This document shows positions 8,307-16,422 of a stretch of 64,000 bases of DNA, piece after piece. Numbering within the stretch: position 1 is the first letter of the stretch; every line of letters starts with the position of its first letter. Below the pieces are notes generated by a model. It was not told the origin of the DNA. It searched no databases and saw only the letters and a program-made list of their open reading frames with translations. This DNA is from Streptacidiphilus jeojiensis (GTDB taxonomy: Bacteria > Actinomycetota > Actinomycetes > Streptomycetales > Streptomycetaceae), in NCBI RefSeq assembly GCF_042510965.1, contig NZ_JBEUKS010000005.1, positions 248,001-312,000 of the forward strand, given 5' to 3'. The position numbers and the translations under genes are program-made.

Positions 8307-9203
8307 ATGAAGCACCCGCTCCGCGCCACCCTGGCCGCGCTCGTGGCCGCCGCAGGCGCGCTGCTGGGCCTGGCGGGCCCCGCGGTCGCCGCACCGTCGC
8401 AAGCGCCGGCACCGTCGTACGCGCCGGCATCGGCGTACGCACGCGCATCGGCGCCCGCGCCGGCGGCCGTCACGGTGACCTACGCCGGCACGGTCGCGCT
8501 CGACGACTGTTCGGGCTCCCTCATCGCGATGCCCTCGTCCGTGTCCAGCGACCCGGCGCTGGTGATGACCAACGGGCACTGCCTGGAGACCGGGTTCCTC
8601 GACCCCGGCCAGGTGGTCGTGGACCAGGCCTCCACCCGCAGCTTCAGCCTGCTGAGCTCCACCGGACGCAAGCTCGCCACGCTCCGCGCCGTCAAGGTGG
8701 CGTACGCGACCATGACGGACACCGACATCACCATCTACCAACTGGGCAAGACCTACGCGCAGATCCAGTCCTCCTACGGCATCGCGCCGCTGCGACTGTC
8801 CGCGACGCACCCGACCGCGGGCGCGGCCATCAAGGTCGTCTCCGGTTACTGGAAGACCACCTACTCGTGCTCGATCGACGGTTTCGTGTACCGGCTGAAC
8901 GAGAGCAACTGGGTCTGGAAGGACTCGGTCCGCTACACCTCGACCTGCAACACCATCGGCGGGACCTCCGGCTCGCCGGTCATCGACACCTCCACCGGCC
9001 TGGTGGTCGCCGTCAACAACACCGGCAACGAGGACGGCGCCCGCTGCACCCTGGACAACCCCTGCGAGGTCGACCAGAACGGCAATGTGACGGTGCACCA
9101 GGGCACCAACTACGCCGAGGAGACCTACGAGATCCCCGCCTGCGTTGCCTCCGGGAACCGCTTCGACCTCACCCTCCCGGGCTGCACCCTGCCCAAGCCG
9201 TGA
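8307..9203 (+). CDS. Secreted trypsin-like serine protease
   Basis: 298 aa with a Sec signal peptide (MKHPLR, then LAALVAAAGALLGLAGPAVAA) followed by an Ala/Pro/Ser-rich pro-segment. The chymotrypsin-fold triad is visible: His in VMTNGHC, Asp in MTDTDITIYQ and Ser in GGTSGSPVI. The cysteine pairs (DDCSGS/NGHC, YSCS/STCNT, RCTLDNPC) suggest disulfides in the mature extracellular enzyme. The start at 8307 gives a proper signal peptide, with GAGAGGAC upstream. It stands alone on its strand. Confidence 0.88.
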   Translation: MKHPLRATLAALVAAAGALLGLAGPAVAAPSQAPAPSYAPASAYARASAPAPAAVTVTYAGTVALDDCSGSLIAMPSSVSSDPALVMTNGHCLETGFLDPGQVVVDQASTRSFSLLSSTGRKLATLRAVKVAYATMTDTDITIYQLGKTYAQIQSSYGIAPLRLSATHPTAGAAIKVVSGYWKTTYSCSIDGFVYRLNESNWVWKDSVRYTSTCNTIGGTSGSPVIDTSTGLVVAVNNTGNEDGARCTLDNPCEVDQNGNVTVHQGTNYAEETYEIPACVASGNRFDLTLPGCTLPKP

Positions 9204-9224
9204 CCCTGTGATTGGCTACCCCGC

Positions 9225-10226
9225 ATGGGCCACAGCGGAACACCGGGGGCGGCGCCCCCCTACGACCCCGAACTGAACGTCGCACTGGCGGACTTGGGCG
9301 TGGAGTCGAGGGAGCCGGTCACCCCGGGCAATCTGCGGGCCCGGCAGCAGCAGGACGCCACGGCCCGGCCCAGGCCCACCGCGGAGGAGCTTCGCGCCGA
9401 CGGCCGTTTCGCGGTCGCGGAACTCCGGGTACCGGGAGCGCCGGACGGCCCCGAGGTCACGCTCGTGAGCGCGCGGCCGTCCGGACTGGTGGGACCGCTG
9501 CCGCTGCTGTACTACATGCACGGAGGCGCGATGGTCATGGGCAACGCATGGTCCGTGCTTCCGCGGATCCTTCGCGAGTGGGCCCTCCCCCTGGGGCTGA
9601 CCGTCCTCTCCGTCGAGTACCGGCTGGCGCCCCGGGCCCAGTACCCGGAGCCGCTGGAGGACTGCTACGCCGGACTCGTCTGGGCGGCCGGGCACGCCGC
9701 CGAACTGGGCATCGACGCGGACCGCATCGTCATCGGCGGGAAGAGCGCAGGTGGCGGGCTCGCCGCGGCCCTGGCCCTGCTGGCCCGCGACCGCGGCGGC
9801 CCCAGGGCGCTGGGGCAACTGCTGCTGTGTCCCATGCTCGACGACCGCGGCACCACCTTCTCCAGTCATCAGCTGGCAGACGACGGCGTATGGGGTCTCA
9901 CCTCCAACACCACAGCGTGGAAGGCCCTGTTGGGCGACCGCCACGGCGCTGCGAACCTACCGCCGTACGCGGCCCCATCGCGCGCCACCGACCTCTCCGG
10001 ACTCCCCCCGGCCTATGTCGAGGTCGGGTCGGCGGAGATCTACCGGGACGAGGACGTGGCCTACGCGAACGCGATCTGGCAGGCCGGAGGCCAGGCGGAA
10101 CTGCACGTATGGCCCGGTGCCTACCACGGCTTCGACGGCCTGGCACCGCGCGCGGCACTCAGCCAGGACGCACGCAACGCCCGCACCCGCTGGCTCCAGC
10201 GCCTCCTCGCGCAGGCGGCCATGTAG
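9225..10226 (+). CDS. Alpha/beta hydrolase, hormone-sensitive-lipase-type esterase
   Basis: 333 aa cytosolic enzyme. The HSL-family oxyanion motif is HGG (LLYYMHGGAMVMG), the nucleophile is Ser in GGKSAGGG, the acid is in EIYRDEDVAYA and the histidine is in GAYHGFDG. The layout and length match carboxylesterases/acetyl hydrolases of the HSL (family IV) group. The actual ester is unknown. It lies 21 bases after the protease stop but is probably independent in function. Confidence 0.88.
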   Translation: MGHSGTPGAAPPYDPELNVALADLGVESREPVTPGNLRARQQQDATARPRPTAEELRADGRFAVAELRVPGAPDGPEVTLVSARPSGLVGPLPLLYYMHGGAMVMGNAWSVLPRILREWALPLGLTVLSVEYRLAPRAQYPEPLEDCYAGLVWAAGHAAELGIDADRIVIGGKSAGGGLAAALALLARDRGGPRALGQLLLCPMLDDRGTTFSSHQLADDGVWGLTSNTTAWKALLGDRHGAANLPPYAAPSRATDLSGLPPAYVEVGSAEIYRDEDVAYANAIWQAGGQAELHVWPGAYHGFDGLAPRAALSQDARNARTRWLQRLLAQAAM

Positions 10227-10239
10227 TACCCCGTAGTAC
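10223..10239 (+). promoter_or_regulatory. Direct repeat upstream of the toxin-antitoxin pair
   Basis: Two GTAGTAC copies spaced exactly 10 bp start-to-start, 10 bases before the antitoxin ATG. One helical turn of spacing puts both on the same DNA face, as expected for an autoregulatory antitoxin site. Confidence 0.4.
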
Positions 10240-10248
10240 ACTTCCCCC

Positions 10249-10503
10249 ATGGAGACCACCATGCGGGAGCTGAACCAACAGACGGCCAGGGTGATAGGGG
10301 CGGTCGAGCGGGGGGAGATCGTGACGGTCACCAAGGACGGTCGCCATGTGGCCACCCTCGTTCCGCCCTCCCTGGCTCCGGCTCACTACCCCTTCCGCAC
10401 CGACCCCATGGGCGACGAGCTCGACGACGCACCGGTTCTCCCCGGTGGCGGAGGGCGACTCGTCGCTGACCGGGACGAGCTGATGCGGGGGTTCGGGCGG
10501 TGA
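10249..10503 (+). CDS. Phd/YefM-type antitoxin
   Basis: 84 aa. Starts METTMRELNQQTARVIGAVERGEIVTVTKDGRHVATLVP, the typical Phd fold (beta-helix-helix with RELNQQ and VTKDGRPVA signatures) that binds DNA. The acidic C-terminal half would wrap the toxin. It overlaps the downstream PIN gene by GTGA, the classic coupled antitoxin-toxin arrangement. Confidence 0.85.
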   Translation: METTMRELNQQTARVIGAVERGEIVTVTKDGRHVATLVPPSLAPAHYPFRTDPMGDELDDAPVLPGGGGRLVADRDELMRGFGR

Positions 10504-10946
10504 GTAGCGAGGTCGCCGTCGTCGGCGACACCGGGGCACTGCTCGCCTACTACTTCGGCGACGAACCGGATCACGAAGCCTGTCGGCTCGCGCTCAAGAC
10601 GGTGGGCCATCTGGTCATCTCGCCCTTGGTCCTGGCCGAGTTGGACTATCTGGCGTCCACGGGCGTGAGCCCCGAAGCTGCGATGTCCGTGCTCGATGAC
10701 ATCATCGACCGTCAGGCCGTGGGGCGGTTCGAGATCCCAGAGGTCGGTCCGCATCTCCCCGCCGCACGTGTCGTGCTCAAGCGGTACAGGGATCTCAACA
10801 TCGGCCTCACCGACGCGGTCAACGTCGCCCTCGCTGCGGAGTTCCGCACCAATGCGATCTTCACCGTCGACCGACGCCACTTCCGGGCCGTCCGCCCCCT
10901 CACGGATCACCCTGCCTTCCGTCTGCTGCCGGACGACCTGGAGTAG
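10500..10946 (+). CDS. vapC: PIN-domain toxin (VapC-type ribonuclease)
   Basis: 148 aa from a GTG that overlaps the antitoxin stop. PIN-domain acidic residues are visible: Asp in VVGDTGALLAYY, Glu in LVLAELDYL, Asp in GLTDAVNVALAAE and Asp near FTVDRRHF. VapC enzymes cleave specific RNAs (often tRNA) when the antitoxin is degraded. The strand and spacing indicate one operon with the Phd-like protein. Confidence 0.85.
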   Translation: MSSEVAVVGDTGALLAYYFGDEPDHEACRLALKTVGHLVISPLVLAELDYLASTGVSPEAAMSVLDDIIDRQAVGRFEIPEVGPHLPAARVVLKRYRDLNIGLTDAVNVALAAEFRTNAIFTVDRRHFRAVRPLTDHPAFRLLPDDLE

Positions 10947-10963
10947 CTACCGGCCAGGCGCAA

Positions 10964-10996
10964 GGCCGCGGACCCGGGCCTCGGTGGTCCGCGGCC
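10964..10996. terminator. Hairpin terminator between convergent genes
   Basis: Perfect 11-bp stem (GGCCGCGGACC with GGTCCGCGGCC) and an 11-nt loop, between the vapC-like gene (ends 10946) and the convergent MFS gene (ends 11004). Confidence 0.75.
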
Positions 10997-11003
10997 GGTG
11001 CGG

Positions 11004-12590
11004 TCAGGCGATCGCTGGAGCGGCTAGCGTGTCGATGTCCGGTTCGGGCGCGGTGACGCGGCCGTGGCTGCCGTGCAGGACCAGTCCGGCGAGCAGGCAG
11101 GACAGCAGTGCGGCGGCGCCGCAGACCAGGAATCCGGTCGAGTAGCCGTCGCCGAGGGCGTGCAGGGCCAGCGGCGCCGCGGCGCCGGGCGGTGACTGGG
11201 GTGGCAGCGAGTTGACCGCCAGCGGCCCGCCGGCCGTGGCGATCTGCCCGACCGCCGCCTTGACGCCGATCGGCAGCGGAGAGCCGGCGAGGGCGGAGTT
11301 GAACCCGGTGGCGGCCCGGCTCAGGGCGACCGCCCCGATCAGGGCCGGGCCGAGGGTGGCGCCGAAGTCGCGCAGCTGGCTGGTGACACCGCTGGCCATG
11401 CCGGCCAGGCTGATCGGCACGGTGTTGACCGCCGTCGCGGTGATGGAGGAGACCGCGAGGGTGAAGCCGAGACCGATCAGGATCAGCGGCGCGATCAGCG
11501 AGGGCAGCCCCAGGTCGGTGACCGGGAGCCGGGCCAGCAGCAGGTCGCCTGCGGCGATCAGCAGGAAACCGCCACTGAGCAGCCAGCGCGCGGAGACCCG
11601 GTGCAGAAGTCTGGCCGTCACCGGGGCCAGCACCAGCGTGGGTCCGTTGGTGAACAGGAAGGCCACCGCGATGCGCAGCGGACTCTGGTGCTGGATCGGG
11701 CCGAGCCGGATGCTGAGGGCGTAACAGGTGCCGATGAAGCTGAAGATCCCGGTCACCGCGACGGCGGCGGCCACGCTGAAGGCCCGGTTCCTGAACAGGT
11801 CCAGCTGCAGCAGCGGGGCCGCGGACCGCAGTTCGGCGACAACGAACAGCGCCAGGAACACCGCCGCGATCAGGAAGGCGGTGACCACGGGGGCCGCTCC
11901 CCAGCCGTCGGTGGGCCCCTGGATCACGGCGTAGAGCAGGGCGAACAGGCCGATGCCGATGGTGAGTTGGCCCGGCAGGTCGAGCGATCGGCCCTGCGGC
12001 GCCCTGGAGTCGCGGGCGATCAGGCCCACGGCCGCGCTGACCACCCCCAGCATCGCCAGGACGATGAACGACCAGCGCCAGGAGCCGTAGTTGCCGGTGA
12101 TGCCGCCGAGCATCGGGGCGACGAAGCCACCGGCGGCAAGGCAGGCGGACCAGGCCGCGATGGCGGTGGCACGGTGCTTGGCGGTACGGGTCCCGACCGC
12201 GACCATCGCCAGCGAGCTGGGGAGGATCCCGGCGGCACCGACCCCGGCCAGCGCCTGGCCGGCCCACAGGTAGTGCACGCCGCCCGCGCCGGCCGACAGC
12301 GCCTCGCCGACGGCCAGCAGCAGCGCGCCGCCGACGAGCAGGCGCTTGCGCCCGAACAGGTCGCCCAGGACGCCGAAGGTGAGTTCGAGCACGGCGACGG
12401 GCAGCAGGGTGGCGTCGGAGATCCAGGTCAGCTGGGATCCGGTGGTGTGCAGGGAGGACTGGAGCAGACCGTTGAGGGTGGCGGGGATCGCCAGCGCGGT
12501 CTGGGCGATGCAGATCGCCAGGCAGCAGGCGATCAGCGTGCGGAGCGGCAGGCTTCTGCCGGACTCGGGCGGGGTTGGGTTCTGGGACAT
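11004..12590 (-). CDS. MFS drug exporter, DHA2/EmrB-QacA-like
   Basis: 528 aa from the ATG at 12590 (MSQNPTPP). Many hydrophobic helices consistent with 14 spans. The MFS signature GVLGDLFGRKRLLVGG lies between TM2 and TM3, and the DHA2-type pattern TWISDATLLPVAVL precedes it. Last gene of the operon LLM oxidoreductase-DoxX-FAD oxidase-exporter, although an 8-bp repeat tract separates it from the FAD enzyme. Likely exports the product or substrate of the cluster. The frame stays open upstream through the repeat tract, but that extension has no family similarity. Confidence 0.88.
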   Translation of the reverse strand: MSQNPTPPESGRSLPLRTLIACCLAICIAQTALAIPATLNGLLQSSLHTTGSQLTWISDATLLPVAVLELTFGVLGDLFGRKRLLVGGALLLAVGEALSAGAGGVHYLWAGQALAGVGAAGILPSSLAMVAVGTRTAKHRATAIAAWSACLAAGGFVAPMLGGITGNYGSWRWSFIVLAMLGVVSAAVGLIARDSRAPQGRSLDLPGQLTIGIGLFALLYAVIQGPTDGWGAAPVVTAFLIAAVFLALFVVAELRSAAPLLQLDLFRNRAFSVAAAVAVTGIFSFIGTCYALSIRLGPIQHQSPLRIAVAFLFTNGPTLVLAPVTARLLHRVSARWLLSGGFLLIAAGDLLLARLPVTDLGLPSLIAPLILIGLGFTLAVSSITATAVNTVPISLAGMASGVTSQLRDFGATLGPALIGAVALSRAATGFNSALAGSPLPIGVKAAVGQIATAGGPLAVNSLPPQSPPGAAAPLALHALGDGYSTGFLVCGAAALLSCLLAGLVLHGSHGRVTAPEPDIDTLAAPAIA

Positions 12591-12653
12591 GCCGCATCCA
12601 ATGGTGGTGGTGGGGTGGAGGGCTGGGACTGGGGTACTCCTGCGGTGTTCTCG

Positions 12654-12761
12654 TGCGGGCGTGCGGGCGTGCGGGCGTGCGGGCGTGCGGGCGTGCGGGC
12701 GTGCGGGCGTGCGGGCTTGCGGGCTTGCGGGCTTGCGGGCTTGCGGGCTTGCGGGCTTGCG
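12654..12761. repeat. 8-bp tandem repeat (minisatellite), two variants
   Basis: Seven consecutive TGCGGGCG units followed by six TGCGGGCT units and a partial copy, in the gap between the MFS and FAD-oxidase genes. The change of variant in the middle suggests two successive slippage expansions. Length is prone to vary between strains. Confidence 0.95.
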
Positions 12762-12778
12762 TGGCAAGGGATTTGGAC

Positions 12779-14176
12779 CTAGGGCGCCGGTTCGATGGGG
12801 ACGTTGCCGCGGAAGACCCGGTCGGGGTCCAGGCGGCGCTTGATCGCCTGCAGTCGCCGGTAGGTCCGCGGCGGGTAGACACTGCGGACCCGGTCCGGTT
12901 CGGTGTCCAGGAAGTTGATGTAGCCGGCGTCGGAGCCGACGCAGTCCAGCGCCGCATTGGTGTCGCGGGCCCAGCCGATCTGGGTCGCGGCCTGGTCCGG
13001 CTCGGTCCAGGCCGCGACGACATTGAGGATGTACGCGGCCCCGCGGTGGGCGAAGGCGGTCGCGTCCACCGGGACCCGGCTCGCGGCCCCGCCCAGGCGC
13101 AGCACCTCGATCTGGGCGTGCGGCCCCGGCAGCCGGCCGCCGGCCTCCAGCAGGGCCTTGATCGCGGTGTCGTCGACCCGGTCCAGGTAGCGGGACTTGT
13201 TGTAGTTGGAGCGCCCGTGCGGATGCAGGTCGTCCTGCATCGACTGCACCGCCACATAGGGCATCCGGGCCCGGAAGCTCATCACCGACGGTCCCCGGGT
13301 GAGCAGTTGCTCCATCGGCCCGGCGCCGGACTCCAGGTCGCCGGACCACACCGCGTTGACCAGCACCACCGGGCGGCCCACCAACTCCGTTGGCATGCCG
13401 GGCATCGGCGGGGCCAGACAGGTGATGCAGATGGCGCTCAGCGCGTCGGGCGCCGCCTCCATGGTCGCCACGTAGTGCGCCACCGCCACGGGCAGGTCCT
13501 CCAGCAGGAAGGCCGCCTGCCCGAACAGGACGTCGCTGACCGCGTGGGTGCGCAGGGTGAACTCGGTGACGACGCCGAAGTTGCCGCCACCGCCGCGCAG
13601 CGCCCACAGCAGGTCCGCGTCCTCGCCGTCCGACTCACCGGCCCGGACGATGCTTCCGTCCGCGGTGACGACCTCGGCGCCGGTGATATTGTCGCAGGTC
13701 AGACCGAAGTTACGGAAGGTCCAGCCGAACCCGCCGCCCAGCGCGAGACCGCCCAGGCCGGTGTGGGAGACCACACCGGCGGGCACGATCCGGCCCCGCT
13801 CGGCGGCGGTGCGGTCGACGTCCGCCAGCAGGCATCCACCGCCGGCCCGCACGCTGGTCCCGTCCTCGGCGAAGCCGATCGAGCGCATCCGGGAGAGGTC
13901 CACCACGACGCCCTGGTCGCACACCGACAGGCCGGCCACCTGGTGGCCGCCGCCGCGTACGGACAGCGGGAGGTCGGCGGCGCGTGCGGCGCGGACCACC
14001 GCGGCGACGTCGGCGGTGGAGCGGCAGTAGGCGATCACGGCGGGGCGCCGGTCCACCGTGGCGTTCCAGACGCGGCGCGCCTGGTCGTAGCCGGGATCCG
14101 TGGGCAGCACCGTCTCGCCCTCGAAGGTGCCTTCGAGCGAGGCGAGGACGCTGCTGACGGGCAGGAAGTTCTCCAT
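12779..14176 (-). CDS. FAD-linked oxidase, berberine-bridge-enzyme type
   Basis: 465 aa from the ATG at 14176. PCMH-type FAD domain with VRGGGHQVAGLSV (the His likely 8-alpha-linked to FAD) and GGLALGGGFGWTFRNFGL. C-terminal BBE motif NYNKSRYLDRV and GYINFLD...YPPRTYRRLQAIKRRLDP near the end. The position that carries the second covalent Cys in bicovalent members (G-x-C-x) reads GVVS here, so only His linkage is predicted. Such enzymes oxidise alcohols, sugars or polyketide/alkaloid intermediates. In operon with DoxX and the LLM enzyme. Confidence 0.88.
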   Translation of the reverse strand: MENFLPVSSVLASLEGTFEGETVLPTDPGYDQARRVWNATVDRRPAVIAYCRSTADVAAVVRAARAADLPLSVRGGGHQVAGLSVCDQGVVVDLSRMRSIGFAEDGTSVRAGGGCLLADVDRTAAERGRIVPAGVVSHTGLGGLALGGGFGWTFRNFGLTCDNITGAEVVTADGSIVRAGESDGEDADLLWALRGGGGNFGVVTEFTLRTHAVSDVLFGQAAFLLEDLPVAVAHYVATMEAAPDALSAICITCLAPPMPGMPTELVGRPVVLVNAVWSGDLESGAGPMEQLLTRGPSVMSFRARMPYVAVQSMQDDLHPHGRSNYNKSRYLDRVDDTAIKALLEAGGRLPGPHAQIEVLRLGGAASRVPVDATAFAHRGAAYILNVVAAWTEPDQAATQIGWARDTNAALDCVGSDAGYINFLDTEPDRVRSVYPPRTYRRLQAIKRRLDPDRVFRGNVPIEPAP

Positions 14177-14244
14177 GTGCGGCGTACGCTCCTGTTCCTC
14201 TGATGCGGGGGGTGTGGAGGGGGTATGGCGTAGCTGACGCTTGG

Positions 14245-14781
14245 TCAGGGTCGGTGGCTGGGAACCTTCGCGGGGGCTGCCGCCGGGCGCTCGCCCGCCG
14301 GGGTGCGGGTGGCCACGACGACCAGGCCGGCGAGCACACCGGCGGCCACCGCCAGCGGCCCCCAGGGCGCACCGTGCGGCAGGGCGAGCAGGTGGTCCAG
14401 GCTCAGGGCGCCGGGTCCGCAGAACCCGATCGCCGCCACCGCCGCCAGCAGGGCGAGTTCGAGCTCGAAGCCGTGCTTCCGGCTGTCGAGTCCGTTGCGC
14501 AGGTGGATCGCGGCGACGTTGGCGAGGACCCCGGTGAGCATGGCCACCGCCAGGACGCTGCCCGCGCCGGCGCCGACGAGCAGCGCGCCGGTGGTCTCGG
14601 TGGCACCGGCGATCAGGGCCATCAGCCGCGGCGGCCGGAAGCCCTGGGAGGAGAAGAACCTCTCGGCGCGGTCCAGCCCGCCCCCGTCCCACCAGCCGAA
14701 GAGCTTCTGGGTGCCGTGGAAGCCCATGACCGCGAACAGGGTGATCCTGAGGATCAGCAGGCCGTAGTCGGCGGAGGCCAT
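14245..14781 (-). CDS. DoxX-family membrane protein
   Basis: 178 aa. Four hydrophobic segments and the DoxX pattern (LLILRITLFAVMGFHGTQKLFGWW near the N-terminus, then LIAGATETTGALLVG). The ATG shares a base with the stop of the LLM oxidoreductase gene (TGATG), so translation is coupled. DoxX proteins are often linked to redox or thiol chemistry; here the partner enzymes are flavin oxidases. Confidence 0.85.
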   Translation of the reverse strand: MASADYGLLILRITLFAVMGFHGTQKLFGWWDGGGLDRAERFFSSQGFRPPRLMALIAGATETTGALLVGAGAGSVLAVAMLTGVLANVAAIHLRNGLDSRKHGFELELALLAAVAAIGFCGPGALSLDHLLALPHGAPWGPLAVAAGVLAGLVVVATRTPAGERPAAAPAKVPSHRP

Positions 14782-15863
14782 CAGTTGCCCGAAGTGCGTT
14801 CCACCGCACCGAACTTCGGCAGCACCTCGTCCAGGAAGAGGTCCAGTGAACGGTTGGACTCGGCCTCGGTCATGAAGCCGAAGTTGAACAGCAGCGACAT
14901 GTGCCGTACTCCGGCCTCGGCGAAGGCCTCGATCTGCTCGGTCACCGTGGCGGGGCTGCCGACGATCATCGCGCGCTGCAGGAACTCGTCCGGGTTCTGC
15001 GGGGAGACCCCGACCACGCTCTTGAGGTGGGCGCTGTCCTTGATGTCGCCGGTCATGGCGAAGTTCTTCTTCTGGTGCGCGCCCATCTCCTCCATCCGGG
15101 CCCGCGCGAACGCCACTGCCTCGGCGTCGGTCTCACGGATGATCACCTGCTTCTGGACCAGGCTCCAGTCCAGGCGCTCCTCGATGAAGGCCGCGTCGTG
15201 CCCGGCCTCGGTCAGGGCCTCGGTGTAGAGCTTGAGGCGCGGGCCGATCACGTCGACGGTCTCGCGGGCGGTGAACAGGTACCAGCCCTTGCGGCCGGTC
15301 CACACCACGCCCTCGTCGTTCTGGGTCGCCCGTGCGAACTTCGGACGCGAGGCGTGGTAGGCGGCCGGCATGATCCTGGTGCGCAGCGAGCCGTGCTCGA
15401 AGGCGGTGGACCACTCGTAGTCCGGGTCCTCCGGCTTCTTGTCCAGCGCCCGCTCCATCACCTCCAGGTTGTGCAGCATCTGCTCGTGCCGCACCGAGGG
15501 GTCCCGGCCCAGGCCCGCGTACTCCACCGGGGACCCGCCGGCGGCGAAGCCGACGATGAGGTTGCCGCGGGTGATGACGTCCAGCAGGTTGCAGCTCTGT
15601 GCCAGCCGCATCGGGTTGTGCAGCGTGGGCACCGCGACGGCCATCAGGAACATCGTGCCGTCGGGCACCTGGGAGCCGAGGTGGGCGGCCAGCATGAAGT
15701 TGTTGCCGTAGGTGTTGTAGCCGGAGAAGTGGTGTTCGGTCAGCGCGACGCCGTGCACCCCGGCCCGGGTCGCGCGGACGGCCTGGGCGACGGTGTGCTC
15801 GATGATCGGCACGTCTTCCTCGGGTCCGCGGGTCTGCGGGTTCAGGTAGATCGAGAACCGCAT
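14781..15863 (-). CDS. LLM-class flavin-dependent oxidoreductase (luciferase-like monooxygenase)
   Basis: 360 aa, AAAGGAG about 7 bases before the ATG at 15863. TIM-barrel features of bacterial luciferase-like enzymes: MRFSIYLNPQ start, VALTEHHFSGYN, RLAQSCNLLDVITRGNLIVGFAAGG and a C-terminal MIVGSPATVTEQIEAFAEAGV. Uses reduced FMN and oxygen on an unknown substrate. First gene of the minus-strand operon. A LacI-like operator overlaps the predicted transcription start. Confidence 0.9.
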   Translation of the reverse strand: MRFSIYLNPQTRGPEEDVPIIEHTVAQAVRATRAGVHGVALTEHHFSGYNTYGNNFMLAAHLGSQVPDGTMFLMAVAVPTLHNPMRLAQSCNLLDVITRGNLIVGFAAGGSPVEYAGLGRDPSVRHEQMLHNLEVMERALDKKPEDPDYEWSTAFEHGSLRTRIMPAAYHASRPKFARATQNDEGVVWTGRKGWYLFTARETVDVIGPRLKLYTEALTEAGHDAAFIEERLDWSLVQKQVIIRETDAEAVAFARARMEEMGAHQKKNFAMTGDIKDSAHLKSVVGVSPQNPDEFLQRAMIVGSPATVTEQIEAFAEAGVRHMSLLFNFGFMTEAESNRSLDLFLDEVLPKFGAVERTSGN

Positions 15864-15897
15864 GTCAGCTGCTCCTTTGAGGCTGCGTCAGGATGCT

Positions 15898-15946
15898 TGT
15901 TAAAACGGTTGCACAGAGATTTACCACGCACCCCCAGGGGGGTCAA
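15898..15946 (-). promoter_or_regulatory. Promoter and LacI-like operator of the LLM operon
   Basis: On the minus strand, TTGACC (15946-15941), a 17-bp spacer and TAAATC (15923-15918) form a sigma-70-like promoter. Directly after it lies TGCAACCGTTTTAACA (15913-15898), a LacI-type operator that would cover +1. Confidence 0.65.
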
Positions 15947-16001
15947 TGCTTCTGACAAGCCTTGGAACTGCGACCCCTCAAGCGCAGACGCGGCAGACTT
16001 C

Positions 16002-16047
16002 TTGACACCGCCGGACCGGCTGCCCATCATCGTTAAATCGGTTGCAT
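16002..16047 (+). promoter_or_regulatory. Promoter and LacI-like operator of the ABM-cupin-OYE operon
   Basis: TTGACA (16002-16007), a 17-bp spacer and CATCAT (16025-16030), followed at once by GTTAAATCGGTTGCAT (16032-16047). The operator differs from the divergent copy at one base within GTTAAAwCGGTTGCA, so one repressor should control both operons. Confidence 0.65.
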
Positions 16048-16092
16048 TCACCCTGCGCCGCACCGGCAGCACAAGACCAAGGAGCCCTGCAG

Positions 16093-16422
16093 ATGGCAGA
16101 CGTCGTCTTCATCAACTGTTTCGAGGTGCCGCCAGGGCGTGAGGCGGCGTTCCTGGCGCTGTGGACGCAGATCGACGACTTCATGTGCGCCCAGCCGGGG
16201 TTCCGGTGGCGCAGGCTGCACCTCTCGCTGGACCCCGACGCACGGCTGCGCTACGTCAACGTCGCCGGCTGGGAGTCAGCCGAGCAGTTCGACGCCGCGC
16301 ACGGCGAGGAGTTCCGTCGGCTGCAGGGACAGCCCGAGTGGCTGGAGTTCCCGGCGCTGCCCTCGCTCTACACCGTGGAGCAGGAGACCCGGGCACCCTC
16401 ACTGGTCGACGTCGATGTCTGA
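16093..16422 (+). CDS. ABM-family monooxygenase (antibiotic biosynthesis monooxygenase domain)
   Basis: 109 aa, ferredoxin-like alpha-beta barrel of the ABM family: VFINCFEVPPGREAAFLALW, PGFRWRRLHLSL and RYVNVAGWESAEQFDAAH. AAGGAG lies about 10 bases before the ATG at 16093. ABM proteins are cofactor-free oxygenases or accessory proteins in aromatic polyketide and small-molecule oxidation. First gene of the plus-strand operon. It overlaps the cupin gene by 8 bases. Confidence 0.85.
   Translation: MADVVFINCFEVPPGREAAFLALWTQIDDFMCAQPGFRWRRLHLSLDPDARLRYVNVAGWESAEQFDAAHGEEFRRLQGQPEWLEFPALPSLYTVEQETRAPSLVDVDV

Noticed and set aside
12654..12761. CRISPR-like array
   Set aside because: Units are 8 bp and contiguous, with no spacers and no cas genes.
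12591..13607. Extension of the MFS frame to 867 codons through the 8-bp repeats
   Set aside because: The added part is a shifted frame of the FAD-oxidase gene plus repeat-coded octapeptides; the natural start is the ATG at 12590.
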